A stretch of DNA of 64,000 nucleotides from JACPUX01 sp964517465 (GTDB taxonomy: Bacteria > Pseudomonadota > Gammaproteobacteria > Burkholderiales > Casimicrobiaceae): NCBI GenBank assembly GCA_964517465.1, contig CAZFEK010000019.1:1-64000 (forward strand). Reading direction: 5' to 3'. The notes below the pieces were generated by a model. It was not told the DNA's origin and ran no database searches. It worked only from the letters and a program-made list of their open reading frames with translations. This document shows, piece by piece, positions 1-9,400 of the stretch. A program made the position numbers and the translations under genes. How positions within the stretch are numbered: the first letter of the stretch is position 1; the number at the start of each line of letters is the position of its first letter.

Positions 1-2
1 AC

Positions 3-68
3 GAAGAGCGCTCCCGTCAGGCGATTCGCGGAATTAAACAAATGTTCCGTGAGGATGGGTTGTTGTAG
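3..68 (+). CDS. C-terminal end of an aminotransferase (AlaC-like), partial
   Basis: An open frame enters from the left edge and ends at TAG after 21 codons; its tail reads RQAIRGIKQMFREDG. In betaproteobacteria a PLP-dependent alanine aminotransferase of the AlaC type commonly lies just upstream of homoserine dehydrogenase, and its C-terminus resembles this tail. Position and tail both fit, but 21 residues are little evidence. The start and catalytic part lie outside the window. Confidence 0.5.
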   Translation, partial: EERSRQAIRGIKQMFREDGLL

Positions 69-104
69 TGGAGTCGAGAGTCGAGAGTAGGGGCGGGCGG
101 GTTT

Positions 105-182
105 TTGTTGGAGCGGGCTTGCCCGCGATGCGGTAGTTGGGTCTGCAGAAGTCCTTATCGCGGCCAAGGCCGCTCCTACAAG
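105..182. repeat. Inverted pair of REP-like palindromes (BIME-like)
   Basis: Two related palindromic units face each other about 26 bp apart. The left reads GGAGCGGGCTTGCCCGCGAT (about 111-130) and the right reads ATCGCGGCCAAGGCCGCTCC (157-176). Each has a short GC-rich stem (GCGGGC/GCCCGC and GCGGCC/GGCCGC) next to GGAGCG on the opposite outer side. The right unit matches the widespread REP form found in Pseudomonas and betaproteobacteria. The pair is intergenic between the aminotransferase tail and the GNAT gene. REP units are mobilised by RAYT transposases; none is visible in this window. Confidence 0.75.
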
Positions 183-193
183 GCAGAGCCAAG

Positions 194-240
194 GTAGGGT
201 GGATTAAGCGAGCGCCGGGAGGCGCCGGCGAATCCACCGC
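194..240. repeat. Second intergenic inverted repeat (GGTGGATT...AATCCACC)
   Basis: Arms GGTGGATT (199-206) and AATCCACC (231-238) are exact reverse complements and enclose a GC-rich loop with a smaller hairpin (GCGCCGGGAGGCGCC). It follows the REP-like pair directly and ends about 26 bp before the GNAT start codon. Short 'GTAGGGTGGATTA...AATCCACC' elements recur between genes in many proteobacteria, so a dispersed element is likely, but only one copy is in view. Confidence 0.5.
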
Positions 241-265
241 GATACAGTGCAAGTGGCAATCAGAC

Positions 266-706
266 ATGAACATCATCGAACTCAATGACGAGCAGGGGCG
301 TTTGCTCGAACCCGCGTGGCTCGCCAGGGCGGAAGCGGTGCACCGCGAATTGCGGCCGCAATTGCCCGCCGATTATCGGGCCAAGATGGAAGCGGTGTTC
401 CGAGAGGGCGGGCGCGTGTGCATCGCTACGCAGAGCGAACGCGTGCTCGGCGTGGCGCTTTATCGCGTTTACGAAGACACCGTGAATGGGCGCAAATGTT
501 ACGTCGATGATCTCGTCACCGCCGAGGGCGCGCGCTCCCAAGGCGTGGGGCACGCATTGATCGAACATCTGGCGCAACGCGCACGCGCCTCGGGTTGCAG
601 CAATCTGATGCTCGACTCGGGAACCCAGCGCACCCAGGCGCACAAGTTTTATTTTCGCGAGGGATTTGTCATTCCCTCGTTCAACTTCAAAAAGGCTTTG
701 TCATGA
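266..706 (+). CDS. GNAT-family N-acetyltransferase
   Basis: A 146-residue single-domain protein with the GNAT layout: an N-terminal helix region, a central strand (CYVDDLVTAEGARSQGVG) holding the acetyl-CoA pyrophosphate-binding loop (R/Q-x-x-G-x-G/A type, here RSQGVGHAL), and the late AHKFYFREGF motif typical of the acceptor side. It should move an acetyl group from acetyl-CoA to an unknown small molecule or protein. ATG 266 was chosen because upstream in-frame codons run through the repeats. Its TGA overlaps the hom ATG by four bases (ATGA), so it probably shares an operon with hom. The substrate cannot be told. Confidence 0.8.
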   Translation: MNIIELNDEQGRLLEPAWLARAEAVHRELRPQLPADYRAKMEAVFREGGRVCIATQSERVLGVALYRVYEDTVNGRKCYVDDLVTAEGARSQGVGHALIEHLAQRARASGCSNLMLDSGTQRTQAHKFYFREGFVIPSFNFKKALS

Positions 707-2019
707 AACCGATACAAGTCGGCCTTTTGGGCATCGGCACCGTGGGTGGCGGCACCTTCGGCGTGCTCAAGCGCAATCAGGAAGAAATCATGCGCCGTGC
801 CGGGCGGCCTATCCAAATCACCATGGTGGCCGACAAGGACCTCGACCGCGCACGGGCCGTGGTGGGCAATGCGGCGGGGGTTACGCTCACCAAGGATGCC
901 GTGTCGGTGATCCAAAATCCCGACATCGACATCGTGATCGAGTTGATCGGCGGCTATGGTATTGCCAAGGATTTGGTGCTTAAGGCCATAGAGCATGGCA
1001 AACATGTCGTTACCGCCAACAAAGCTTTGCTGGCGACGCACGGCAACGAGATCTTCGCCGCCGCTCAGGCCAAGGGCGTGATGGTGGCTTTCGAAGCGGC
1101 GGTGGCGGGGGGCATACCCATCATCAAGGCGTTGCGCGAGGGGCTGACTGCCAATCGCATCGAATGGATCGCCGGTATCATCAACGGCACTACCAATTTC
1201 ATTCTTTCGGAGATGCGCGACCGGGGTTTGTCCTTCGAGACCGTGCTGCAGGAAGCGCAGCGCTTGGGTTACGCCGAGGCCGACCCGACTTTCGATATCG
1301 AGGGCGTGGATGCCGCGCACAAGCTGACCATCATGTCGGCGATCGCTTTCGGCATTCCCATGCAGTTCGACAAAGCCCACGTAGAGGGCATCAGCAAGCT
1401 GCAAGCCGAAGACATCAAATACGCCGAGCAGTTGGGCTACCGCATCAAGCTTCTGGGCATCACCAAACAAAAGCCCGAGGGCGTGGAATTGCGCGTTCAT
1501 CCCACCTTGATTCCGGCCAAGCGCCTGATCGCGAACGTCGAAGGGGCGATGAATGCCGTGCTGGTAAAAGGCGACGCGGTCGGCGCCACGCTTTATTACG
1601 GCAAGGGCGCGGGGGCGGAGCCCACGGCGAGCGCGGTGATAGCCGATTTGGTGGATGTCACGCGCATGCACACCGCGGACCCCGAAAATCGCGTGCCTCA
1701 TCTCGCTTTCCAGCCCAATGCGGTGAAAGCGACGCCCATCCTCGCCATGGGCGAAGTGGAAACGTCCTACTATTTCCGGATGCGCGTGGAGGACCGGCCG
1801 GGTGTTTTGGCCGACATTACCCGCATCCTCGCCGATCAGGGGATTTCCATCGACGCCATGATTCAGCGCGAACCGGGCGAGGGTGAAGAGCAGACGGACA
1901 TCATCATGCTGACTCACCAAACGCGGGAAAAGAACGCCGACGCGGCCATCGCCCGCATCGAGGCGCTGCCCGTGGTGAAGGGCAAGGTGGTCAGGCTTCG
2001 GCTCGAAGAACTGGGCTAG
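703..2019 (+). CDS. hom: Homoserine dehydrogenase
   Basis: Reduces aspartate semialdehyde to homoserine with NAD(P)H, the branch point to threonine and methionine. The 438 residues match the monofunctional enzyme with an ACT domain. Visible parts are an N-terminal Rossmann motif (GLLGIGTVGGG, residues 7-17), TANKALL with Lys107, the NGTTNFILSEM segment, and AEADPTFDIEGVDAAHK with Lys207, the two lysines expected near the active site. A C-terminal ACT domain (about 355-435, starting YYFRMRVEDRPGVLADI) implies threonine feedback control, known for the family. ATG 703 overlaps the upstream GNAT stop. thrC follows after 163 bp. Confidence 0.96.
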   Translation: MKPIQVGLLGIGTVGGGTFGVLKRNQEEIMRRAGRPIQITMVADKDLDRARAVVGNAAGVTLTKDAVSVIQNPDIDIVIELIGGYGIAKDLVLKAIEHGKHVVTANKALLATHGNEIFAAAQAKGVMVAFEAAVAGGIPIIKALREGLTANRIEWIAGIINGTTNFILSEMRDRGLSFETVLQEAQRLGYAEADPTFDIEGVDAAHKLTIMSAIAFGIPMQFDKAHVEGISKLQAEDIKYAEQLGYRIKLLGITKQKPEGVELRVHPTLIPAKRLIANVEGAMNAVLVKGDAVGATLYYGKGAGAEPTASAVIADLVDVTRMHTADPENRVPHLAFQPNAVKATPILAMGEVETSYYFRMRVEDRPGVLADITRILADQGISIDAMIQREPGEGEEQTDIIMLTHQTREKNADAAIARIEALPVVKGKVVRLRLEELG

Positions 2020-2053
2020 GGGCTTGCGATTGCCTCGACTGCATCTTTCCTTC

Positions 2054-2141
2054 CCCCTGAATCCTTTGCATCCGTGACGCTTTCCTGCTTGGTTTTCAGG
2101 GGCGGCAATATTTGAGGTCTGCCACGACTATCGGCGACCTC
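2054..2141 (+). promoter_or_regulatory. Two successive hairpins between hom and thrC
   Basis: CCCCTGAA (2054-2061) pairs exactly with TTCAGGGG (2095-2102). It is followed by GAGGTC (2114-2119) pairing with GACCTC (2136-2141), ending 41 bp before the thrC start. There is no clear U-run after either stem, so neither is a standard terminator. They may be mRNA processing or partial attenuation structures. No leader peptide rich in Thr codons is evident. Confidence 0.35.
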
Positions 2142-2182
2142 ACTCTGCCTCTTGGTTGTTGATCCACTCCCTCCATCGACTC

Positions 2183-3613
2183 ATGAATTACCTCTCCACC
2201 CGCGGCCAAGCGCCCCTGCAATCGTTTTGTGAAATCCTGCTGGGCGGCCTCGCCCCCGACGGCGGACTTTATCTGCCGGAGCGATATCCGCAAGTCTCAC
2301 GGACCGAGCTCGACGCTTGGCGCGAGCTGGGCTACGCCGAACTGGCCTTTCGCGTGTTGTCGAAATTCATCACCGACATTCCCGCGGCGGATTTGCAGGC
2401 GATACTCAAGCGCACCTATACCGCGGCGGTGTACCCGCATTGCCGCAGGGCAGCGAATGCAGCGGACATTACGCCGCTCATTACCCTGGAGCCAAACTTC
2501 CATCTCCTGGAGCTTTCCAACGGGCCGACGCTCGCCTTCAAGGACATGGCGATGCAGCTCCTGGGCAACCTTTTCGAGCATGTCTTGGGCCAGCGCGGCG
2601 AGACGCTCAATATTCTCGGCGCGACCTCCGGAGATACCGGCTCTGCCGCCGAATATGCCATGCGGGGAAAACGCGGCATCAGCGTGTTCATGCTTTCGCC
2701 GCACGGCCTGATGAGCGCGTTCCAGCGCGCGCAAATGTACTCGCTAGCGGACGCCAACATCCACAACCTTGCCATTCGGGGCATGTTCGACGACTGCCAG
2801 GACATCGTCAAAGCGGTGTCGAGTGATGCCGCCTTCAAAGCCTGTTATAAAATCGGCGCGGTCAATTCGATCAATTGGGCGCGGGTGGCGGCACAGATCG
2901 TCTATTACTTCAAAGCTTACCTGGCGGCGACGCAAAGCAGCGAAGAAGGAGTTTCTTTCGCCGTGCCTTCGGGCAATTTCGGCAATATCTGCGCCGGGCA
3001 CATCGCGCGCATGATGGGCTTGCCGATACGCCATCTGGTGCTGGCGACCAACGAAAACGACGTGCTCGACGAGTTCTTCCGAACCGGCGTCTATCGGCCG
3101 CGCGGCGCGGCGCAGACGCAGGTGACTTCGAGTCCTTCGATGGACATATCCAAGGCCTCCAACTTCGAGCGTTTCATCTTCGATCTGGTTGATCGCGATG
3201 CGAGCCGGGTCCGTCAGCTCTGGGCCGCGGTCGATGCCGGCGGGTCTTTCGATTTGGCCGGCAGCGCCGATTTTGCGCGTTTGCCGGAGTTTGGTTTTCA
3301 AACGGGTACCAGCAGTCATGCCGACCGGTTGGCCACCATACGCCAAGTGAAGTCGCGCTATGGGCTGCAGATCGATACTCACACCGCGGACGGAATCAAA
3401 GTGGCCAGCGCTTATCGCGAGTCGGGCGTGCCCATGATCTGCCTCGAGACCGCGCAAGCGGTAAAATTTGCCGAAACCCTGCGCGAAGCCTTGGGCAGCG
3501 AGCCCCCCCGGCCGGCCGGGTTTGAGGCGATCGAAGAGCTTCCCCAGCGCTGCGAAGTGATGGATGCCGACGCGGCGGCGGTCAAGGATTTCATACGCGC
3601 TCATGTCAACTGA
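2183..3613 (+). CDS. thrC: Threonine synthase
   Basis: Converts O-phosphohomoserine to threonine using pyridoxal phosphate. The 476 residues fit the longer proteobacterial/yeast-type enzyme. The start MNYLSTRGQAPLQSF is the family's usual N-terminus, which is why ATG 2183 is preferred over 2156. The PLP lysine lies in LSNGPTLAFKDMAMQ (Lys120), followed by ATSGDTGSAAEYA (phosphate-binding) and AVPSGNFGNICAG. It lies directly after hom, as in many betaproteobacteria. Its 3' end overlaps the start of the C13 peptidase gene by 11 bases, so the two are probably translated together although their functions look unrelated. Confidence 0.96.
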   Translation: MNYLSTRGQAPLQSFCEILLGGLAPDGGLYLPERYPQVSRTELDAWRELGYAELAFRVLSKFITDIPAADLQAILKRTYTAAVYPHCRRAANAADITPLITLEPNFHLLELSNGPTLAFKDMAMQLLGNLFEHVLGQRGETLNILGATSGDTGSAAEYAMRGKRGISVFMLSPHGLMSAFQRAQMYSLADANIHNLAIRGMFDDCQDIVKAVSSDAAFKACYKIGAVNSINWARVAAQIVYYFKAYLAATQSSEEGVSFAVPSGNFGNICAGHIARMMGLPIRHLVLATNENDVLDEFFRTGVYRPRGAAQTQVTSSPSMDISKASNFERFIFDLVDRDASRVRQLWAAVDAGGSFDLAGSADFARLPEFGFQTGTSSHADRLATIRQVKSRYGLQIDTHTADGIKVASAYRESGVPMICLETAQAVKFAETLREALGSEPPRPAGFEAIEELPQRCEVMDADAAAVKDFIRAHVN

Positions 3614-5135
3614 CCTGGGTTTGTTGCGGCATCATGGCCGTGATTTGGGCCGCAACCTGCGAGCGGGATTTCGTCTGCTGACTCTGCAAAAGGTCAGCCT
3701 GCTCGACTTTCGCTGCAATTTGCCGCAGTTGGCCATTTTGCTGCTTCTGGGATTGGCTTTGCGACTGCTCGATGAAGCGCTCAGCGCAGAGTTTTTCATC
3801 GAGTGGTCGCAGGACGGGTGGCTGCAGGAGGGTTTTTACACCGCCCTGGTGCTTGCGGTGGCCGCCTTGCTGGCGCAAGCATACGGTCAGCCGCATCTGA
3901 CGCTGGCGTTGCCCTGTGTGCTTTTGGCCGGAGCGCCATTTTTCGAGTTGATCGGTTGGGGCGAGCGCGGCCTGGTCGGTCTTGTCGGCGAGCAGTGGCC
4001 CGCAGGAGAAAAGCTGATTGCCGGCCTCACCACGGTTTGGCTGCTCCTTTGGCTATGGCGCAGCGTCGCCGTGTCGCTGCATCCGCGCCGCCCCCGCCCG
4101 TGGCTGCGAACCAACGCGGGGGCGGGTTTGCTGGCGGGTGTTTTGCTTCTTCCATCGACCCTGATCCCGCCGGCCCATTTGATCCTACCTGCCAAGCTCA
4201 CCGATCAGCCGGACAGCGAAAAGCTCCGCGCGGAGGTTTTTTCCGAAGAGGCTCTGTCTGCGCAGATGCAGCTTCTTGCCCAATCGCTCGATTCGATTGA
4301 GGATGAGCGCCCGGACCAGACCGACGTGTTCTTCGTTGGTTTCGCGCCTTTTGCCGGGGCCGAAGTGTTCCGCCGCGATCTCGCCCTGGCGCGGGAAACG
4401 ATCGAAGACCGCTACCAGGCGGGACAGCGCAGCGTGACCCTGCTCAACAACCCGGCCACGGTGCTCGAAGAGCCCTGGGCGACGGTGACTAACCTTCGAC
4501 TGGCGCTTAATGCCGTCGGCGAAGCGATGAATCCGGAAGAAGACGTGCTTTTTCTTTATCTTACCAGCCATGGTTCGGACAAGCCGGAGTTGGCGACCGA
4601 GTTGCCGCCCCTCAAGCTCCATCCGCTCACCCCGACCTCGCTGGCGCGGGCGCTGGAAGGGGCGGGCATCAAATGGCGGGTGATCGTGGTTTCGGCTTGC
4701 TACTCTGGCGGATTCATTGCCCCGCTGCGAGATCCCCATACGCTGATCATTACTGCGTCGCGGGCCGATCGCAGCTCCTTCGGCTGCGGGGACGACGATG
4801 AATTCACCTACTTCGGGCAAGCTTTTTTCGGCCAGGCTATGCGTGAAGAGCGCAGCCTCGTGGGCTCGTTCGAACGCGCCCGCGGCCTGGTGGCCGAGCG
4901 GGAGAAGGCGGAGAAGCTCACGCCTTCCGAGCCCCAGATTTATGTGGGCGAAGCCATGGGCGAAAAGCTCGCGCAGATGGAGAGGGACCAGCCGATGCGC
5001 AGTTTTGGATTGATGGCGCAAGGCCGATCGAAGGGTGCGCTGCCCTGGCTCGCTGCGGCAGCGAGCCAAGAGCGATACTTGCGCAATCCGCTGCCGCTGG
5101 CGCGCAGGCTTGATCGAATTTTGGGAGGCGGCTGA
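3603..5135 (+). CDS. Membrane-anchored C13 (legumain/caspase-like) cysteine peptidase
   Basis: A 510-residue protein with four or five N-terminal membrane segments (about 38-60, 78-98, 103-125, 140-160, 180-198) and a C-terminal caspase-fold domain. The catalytic dyad of clan CD is visible as His323 in LYLTSHGSD and Cys366 in VVSACYSGGF. The 43-residue spacing is close to that of legumains, and both motifs sit at the ends of predicted beta strands. It matches the bacterial C13 family (PF01650); substrates and activation are unknown. ATG 3603 overlaps thrC by 11 bases, and GTG 5137 of the CoA-transferase follows its stop by one base, so it is inside an operon. An alpha-2-macroglobulin lies two genes downstream. 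Confidence 0.82.
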   Translation: MSTDLGLLRHHGRDLGRNLRAGFRLLTLQKVSLLDFRCNLPQLAILLLLGLALRLLDEALSAEFFIEWSQDGWLQEGFYTALVLAVAALLAQAYGQPHLTLALPCVLLAGAPFFELIGWGERGLVGLVGEQWPAGEKLIAGLTTVWLLLWLWRSVAVSLHPRRPRPWLRTNAGAGLLAGVLLLPSTLIPPAHLILPAKLTDQPDSEKLRAEVFSEEALSAQMQLLAQSLDSIEDERPDQTDVFFVGFAPFAGAEVFRRDLALARETIEDRYQAGQRSVTLLNNPATVLEEPWATVTNLRLALNAVGEAMNPEEDVLFLYLTSHGSDKPELATELPPLKLHPLTPTSLARALEGAGIKWRVIVVSACYSGGFIAPLRDPHTLIITASRADRSSFGCGDDDEFTYFGQAFFGQAMREERSLVGSFERARGLVAEREKAEKLTPSEPQIYVGEAMGEKLAQMERDQPMRSFGLMAQGRSKGALPWLAAAASQERYLRNPLPLARRLDRILGGG

Positions 5136-5136
5136 A

Positions 5137-6360
5137 GTGCCCGGGGCATTGCACGGCTTGCGGGTGCTCGATCTCACGCGGGTTTTGGCTGGGCCTTGGT
5201 GCAGCCAGAATCTGGCTGATCTGGGCGCTGAGGTGATCAAGGTCGAGCGGCCGGGGTCAGGCGACGACACGCGGGCCTGGGGGCCGCCTTATCTCAAGGA
5301 TGGCGAGGGCAAGGACACCAGCGAAAGCGCCTATTACCTTGCGGCCAACCGCGGGAAGAAGTCGATCACCCTGGATCTCACCAAGCCCCCGGCGCGCGAG
5401 GCGGTGAAACGCTTGGCGGGCCTATGCGATGTATTCCTCGAGAACTACAAGTTGGGTGACATGGCGCGCTACGGCCTGGCTTGGGAAGACCTGTCTGCCC
5501 TCAATCCGCGGCTGGTGTATTGCTCGATCACCGGTTTCGGCCAGTCTGGCCCTTACGCTGCGCGGCCCGGGTACGACTTCATGATCCAGGGCATGGGCGG
5601 CTTGATGAGCATCACCGGCGAGCGCGACGATTTGCCGGGCGGCGGGCCGCAGAAGGTGGGCGTGGCGGTAGCCGATCTCATGACCGGCATGTACGCCACC
5701 ACGGCAGTGCTGGGAGCGCTTTATGCGCGAGAAAAGACCGGCCAAGGCCAATACCTCGATTTGGCTTTGTTCGATTGTCAAGTCGCCATGCTGGCCAACG
5801 TCAACATGAACTATCTCGTTTCCGGCCAGGCGCCGCAGCGGCTGGGCAATGCGCACGCGAACATCGTTCCCTACCAAGTGTTTGAGGCCGCCGACGGGCA
5901 CCTCATCGTCGCGGTGGGCAACGACAGCCAGTTCGCCAAGTTTAGCGAGCTGGCCGGCCGCCCGGAGTGGGCGTCGGATGATCGTTACGCCACCAACGCG
6001 GCGCGCGTGCGCAACCGTGCGGCTCTGGTGCCTCTCGTAGCGGAACGCATCAAAACCCGCTCTCGCCAGGAATGGCTAGATGCGTTGGAAGCGGCCGGAG
6101 TGCCTTGCGGGCCGATCAATCGCCTGGATGAAGTCTTTCGGCATCCGCAAGTCGAGGCGCGCGGGCTTCGCATCGACCTGCCGCATCCGCTGGCGGGCAG
6201 TGTGCCGCTGGTGGCGAGCCCTATGCGTTTGTCGCATACCCCAGTGGTCCAAGACTTGCCGCCACCCACTTTGGGGCAGCACAATCAAGAAATTCTCGGC
6301 CAATTGCTGGGCCTGTCGGGTGAGCAGATAGCGGCGGTCACCGGCACACCCAGCAGCTAA
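5137..6360 (+). CDS. CaiB/BaiF-type (family III) CoA-transferase 1
   Basis: A 407-residue family III CoA-transferase, which swaps CoA between carboxylic acids. It begins PGALHGLRVLDLTRVLAGP and contains GAEVIKVERPGSGDDTR, NRGKKSITLDL and ENYKLGDM. The presumed nucleophilic Asp147 lies in RPGYDFMIQGMGGL, aligned with Asp169 of formyl-CoA transferase. The GTG start at 5137 is one base after the peptidase stop and sits behind TTGGGAGGC, a good ribosome site; no ATG is available near the conserved N-terminus. The acid substrate cannot be read from sequence. A paralogue lies on the other side of the macroglobulin gene. Confidence 0.88.
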   Translation: MPGALHGLRVLDLTRVLAGPWCSQNLADLGAEVIKVERPGSGDDTRAWGPPYLKDGEGKDTSESAYYLAANRGKKSITLDLTKPPAREAVKRLAGLCDVFLENYKLGDMARYGLAWEDLSALNPRLVYCSITGFGQSGPYAARPGYDFMIQGMGGLMSITGERDDLPGGGPQKVGVAVADLMTGMYATTAVLGALYAREKTGQGQYLDLALFDCQVAMLANVNMNYLVSGQAPQRLGNAHANIVPYQVFEAADGHLIVAVGNDSQFAKFSELAGRPEWASDDRYATNAARVRNRAALVPLVAERIKTRSRQEWLDALEAAGVPCGPINRLDEVFRHPQVEARGLRIDLPHPLAGSVPLVASPMRLSHTPVVQDLPPPTLGQHNQEILGQLLGLSGEQIAAVTGTPSS

Positions 6361-6407
6361 CCGGTTGAGGCGGATCACCGCAGCAAGAAGAACCAAGGAG
6401 GCGTCGC

Positions 6408-9400
6408 ATGCTGAACAGGAAACGATGGGGGCTGGTCTGGCTGCAATTGTTGGTCATCGCCGGCGCATTTGCCGCCGAGGTTCAGCTTTCGCCCAAAGGT
6501 GAGGTGAAGAACGTTGCGCAGATCACGGCGCGGTTTCCCGAGCCTATGGTGCCTTTCGGAGAACCCGAGCGGGCGGCGCCTTACGAGGTGAATTGCCAGC
6601 CGCGCCAGGAGGGAAAAGGGCGCTGGCTCGATTCTTATCTCTGGGCTTTCGATTTTGCCAAAGTCCTGCCGGGCGCAGTGCGCTGCGAGCTCCTGCCCAA
6701 AGACGGCTTGGTATCCGCCAAAGGCAACCCGATCGCGGCGCCGCGGGGAGGTTTCGACACCGGCGGTCCGGCCGTCACCTGGCAGGAACCTTTCGATGGG
6801 GCGCAGAATATCGACGAACGCCAGGTTTTTCTGCTCGGCCTCTCGGCCGCGGCCACGCCGGAGAGTTTAGCCGCCAACACCTGGTGCGAAGTCGCGGGCA
6901 TAGGCGAGCGCATCGGCGCCAAGGCCCTGGCGGGCGAGGAGCTGGCGCGCGTTTTCGAAGGGCAGAAAAGAACCCTGCGCCATTTCCGCGAGACTTGGGT
7001 GCGCGCCCATCCGGGTGCCAAAGCGAGCGAGGCGCCGATCGTCGCATTAACCTGCGCGCGGCAACTTCCGCCCAAGAGCGAAGTGACCTTGGTGTGGGGC
7101 GCGGGGATCGCGGCCAACACGGGTGTGGCCACGCGAATGCCGGCAAAGTTCACTTTCAAGACCCGTGCGCAGTTCACGGCGCGGGTCAATTGCTCGCGTT
7201 TGAATGCAAAGTCGGACTGTTTGCCCATCCTGCCCATCGAGCTCCAGTTCAGCGCGCCAGTGGCACGCGAACTCCTGGCGCAAGCGAAGCTCATCGCGTC
7301 GGATGGCACGAGCTTCAAAGGCAAGATCGCCGAAGAGCCGGATGAGGGTGAACGTTTGGTTTTCCCGGGTCCCTTCCCCGAACGAGCCGATCTCTCAGTG
7401 GAACTGCCGCCGAAGCTGCGAGACGATGCCGGGCGCGGGTTAGCCAATGCCCACCGTTTTCCGGTCAAGTTGCGCACCGATGAATCTCCGCCCTTGGCGA
7501 AGTTCCCCGGGCGCTTCGGCATCATCGAAGCAAGCGACCCGGTGCTTCCCGTCACTTTGCGCAATCTCGAAGCGGAAATCCGAGGCAAGCGGCTGGAGCT
7601 GGGAGACACCAGCGTATCCGGAAAAGCTTGGCACCTCACCGATCCGCAAGCCCAGGATGCCCCCAAGCGCCTGGTGGAATGGTTGCAAAAGGTGAAGCGC
7701 GCGGAATACAGCACCTGGGTGCAAGAGCCGGGCAGCAAGCGCCAGCGCGAGATTCGTCCGGGGTCGGCGGCGCTCCTCGGAGCCGAGGAATTGGCCAAGC
7801 CCTTTGTTTTGCCCAAACCCGATGGCGCAAAAACTTTCGAGGTCGTAGGCATTCCCTTGGCCAAAAAAGGCTTCTTCGTCGTGGAACTGGCCAGCCCTCG
7901 GCTGGGTGAGAAACTACACGGCAAGAAGGAGCCCTACTACGCGCAAAGCGCGGCCCTGGTCACCAACCTTGCGGTGCATTTCAAGCAAGGCCGGGAGGCT
8001 TCACTGGCATGGGTGACGACGCTAGACCGGGCCGAGCCGGTGGAAGGCGTCAAACTGCGCATCAGCGACTGCAAGGGCAAGGAGTATTGGCGCGGCGAAT
8101 CTTTGCGGAATGGGGTGGCGCGCGTGAGTTTGCCGCTTCCACGCAGCGGCCGCTTGCCGTATTGCGAGGGCCTTGGCACCGGCTTGCTGGTAACCGCAAG
8201 CAAGAATGACGATTTCAGCTTCGTTTGGTCGGGCTGGAATGAAGGCCTGCAGCCCTGGCGCTTCAATCTGCCCAGCGGCAGCTGGGAAGGGCCGGTCACC
8301 ACACACGCCATCCTCGATCGAAGCCTGCTGCGCGCGGGCGAGACGGTTTCGATGAAGCTCCTGTATCGCAAAAAGTCAGGCCAGGGTTTCAGCCTCCTCG
8401 ACAGCAAACTGCTGCCCAAGGAGGCGGCCCTGATTCATTCGGGAAGCGACGATCGGTACGCGGTGCCGCTGAAATGGGACGCACGCGCCACGGCCGAGGC
8501 CAAGTGGCGCATCCCCAAGGACGCCAAGCTCGGCAGCTATCGCATCGAGCTTGCCGATCGCGCCGACGGCGATGAGCGCATGCGCACTGCCGGTTCGTTT
8601 CGAGTCGAGGCCTTTCGCGTGCCCAGCATGAAAGCGACGCTGCTGGCGCCGAGTCTGGCTTTGGTGGGCGCCAAAGCGGTCGATTTCGGCGTGCAAGTGA
8701 GCTATCTCTCGGGCGGTCCGGCGGGCGGTCTGGCGGTAAAAGCGCGCGGTCTTTTGCTCCCGGATGCCGCTGCGCGCACCGACTACGAAGCCTACACTTT
8801 TACCAACGGCAAGGTGCAAGAAGGCAAACGGGAACACGGCGCTGATTCGGTTCTCGAGCCGGAGTCTTTGGGCGAGAGCGCCGACGAGGATGAACCTTCG
8901 CCGGTGCCGGGCCGGGTGCTCGGGGGGAAAAGCATTACCCTCGACGCGCAAGGAGGCGGCAAGATCGCCTTCGGTCCCTTGCCGGCCAGCGACGTGCCCC
9001 AGCGCCTTCTGGCCGAGGCAGAGTATCGGGAAGCCAATGGCGAAACGACCAGTGTGGCCCGGAGCATCGTTTTGTGGCCGGCCGCCGTGGACATCGGCAT
9101 ACGGAGCGACGACTGGGCGGCGGCAAAAGATGTGGTGCGCTTGAAAATGTTGGCCCTGGATCTCAAAGGTATGCCGATGGCGAAGGTGCCGCTCAAGCTC
9201 GAAGCCTTTTCGCGGCGAGACTATTCCCACCGCAAGCGTATGCTCGGCGGCTTTTATTCATACCAGAGCTTTACCGAGACCGTTTCGGTCGGTGCCGTTT
9301 GCGAGGGCGTAAGCGATGCGCGCGGCGAACTGGAATGCGAGTTTCGGCCGCAAGCGAGCGGGCAACATGTTTTCCAAGTCACGGCGCGTGATGCCGAAGG

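Noticed and set aside
649..1920. Long minus-strand open frame (423 codons) opposite hom
   Set aside because: It mirrors a high-GC gene with an intact, recognised product; it is His/Arg/Gly-rich with no family resemblance and no ribosome site.
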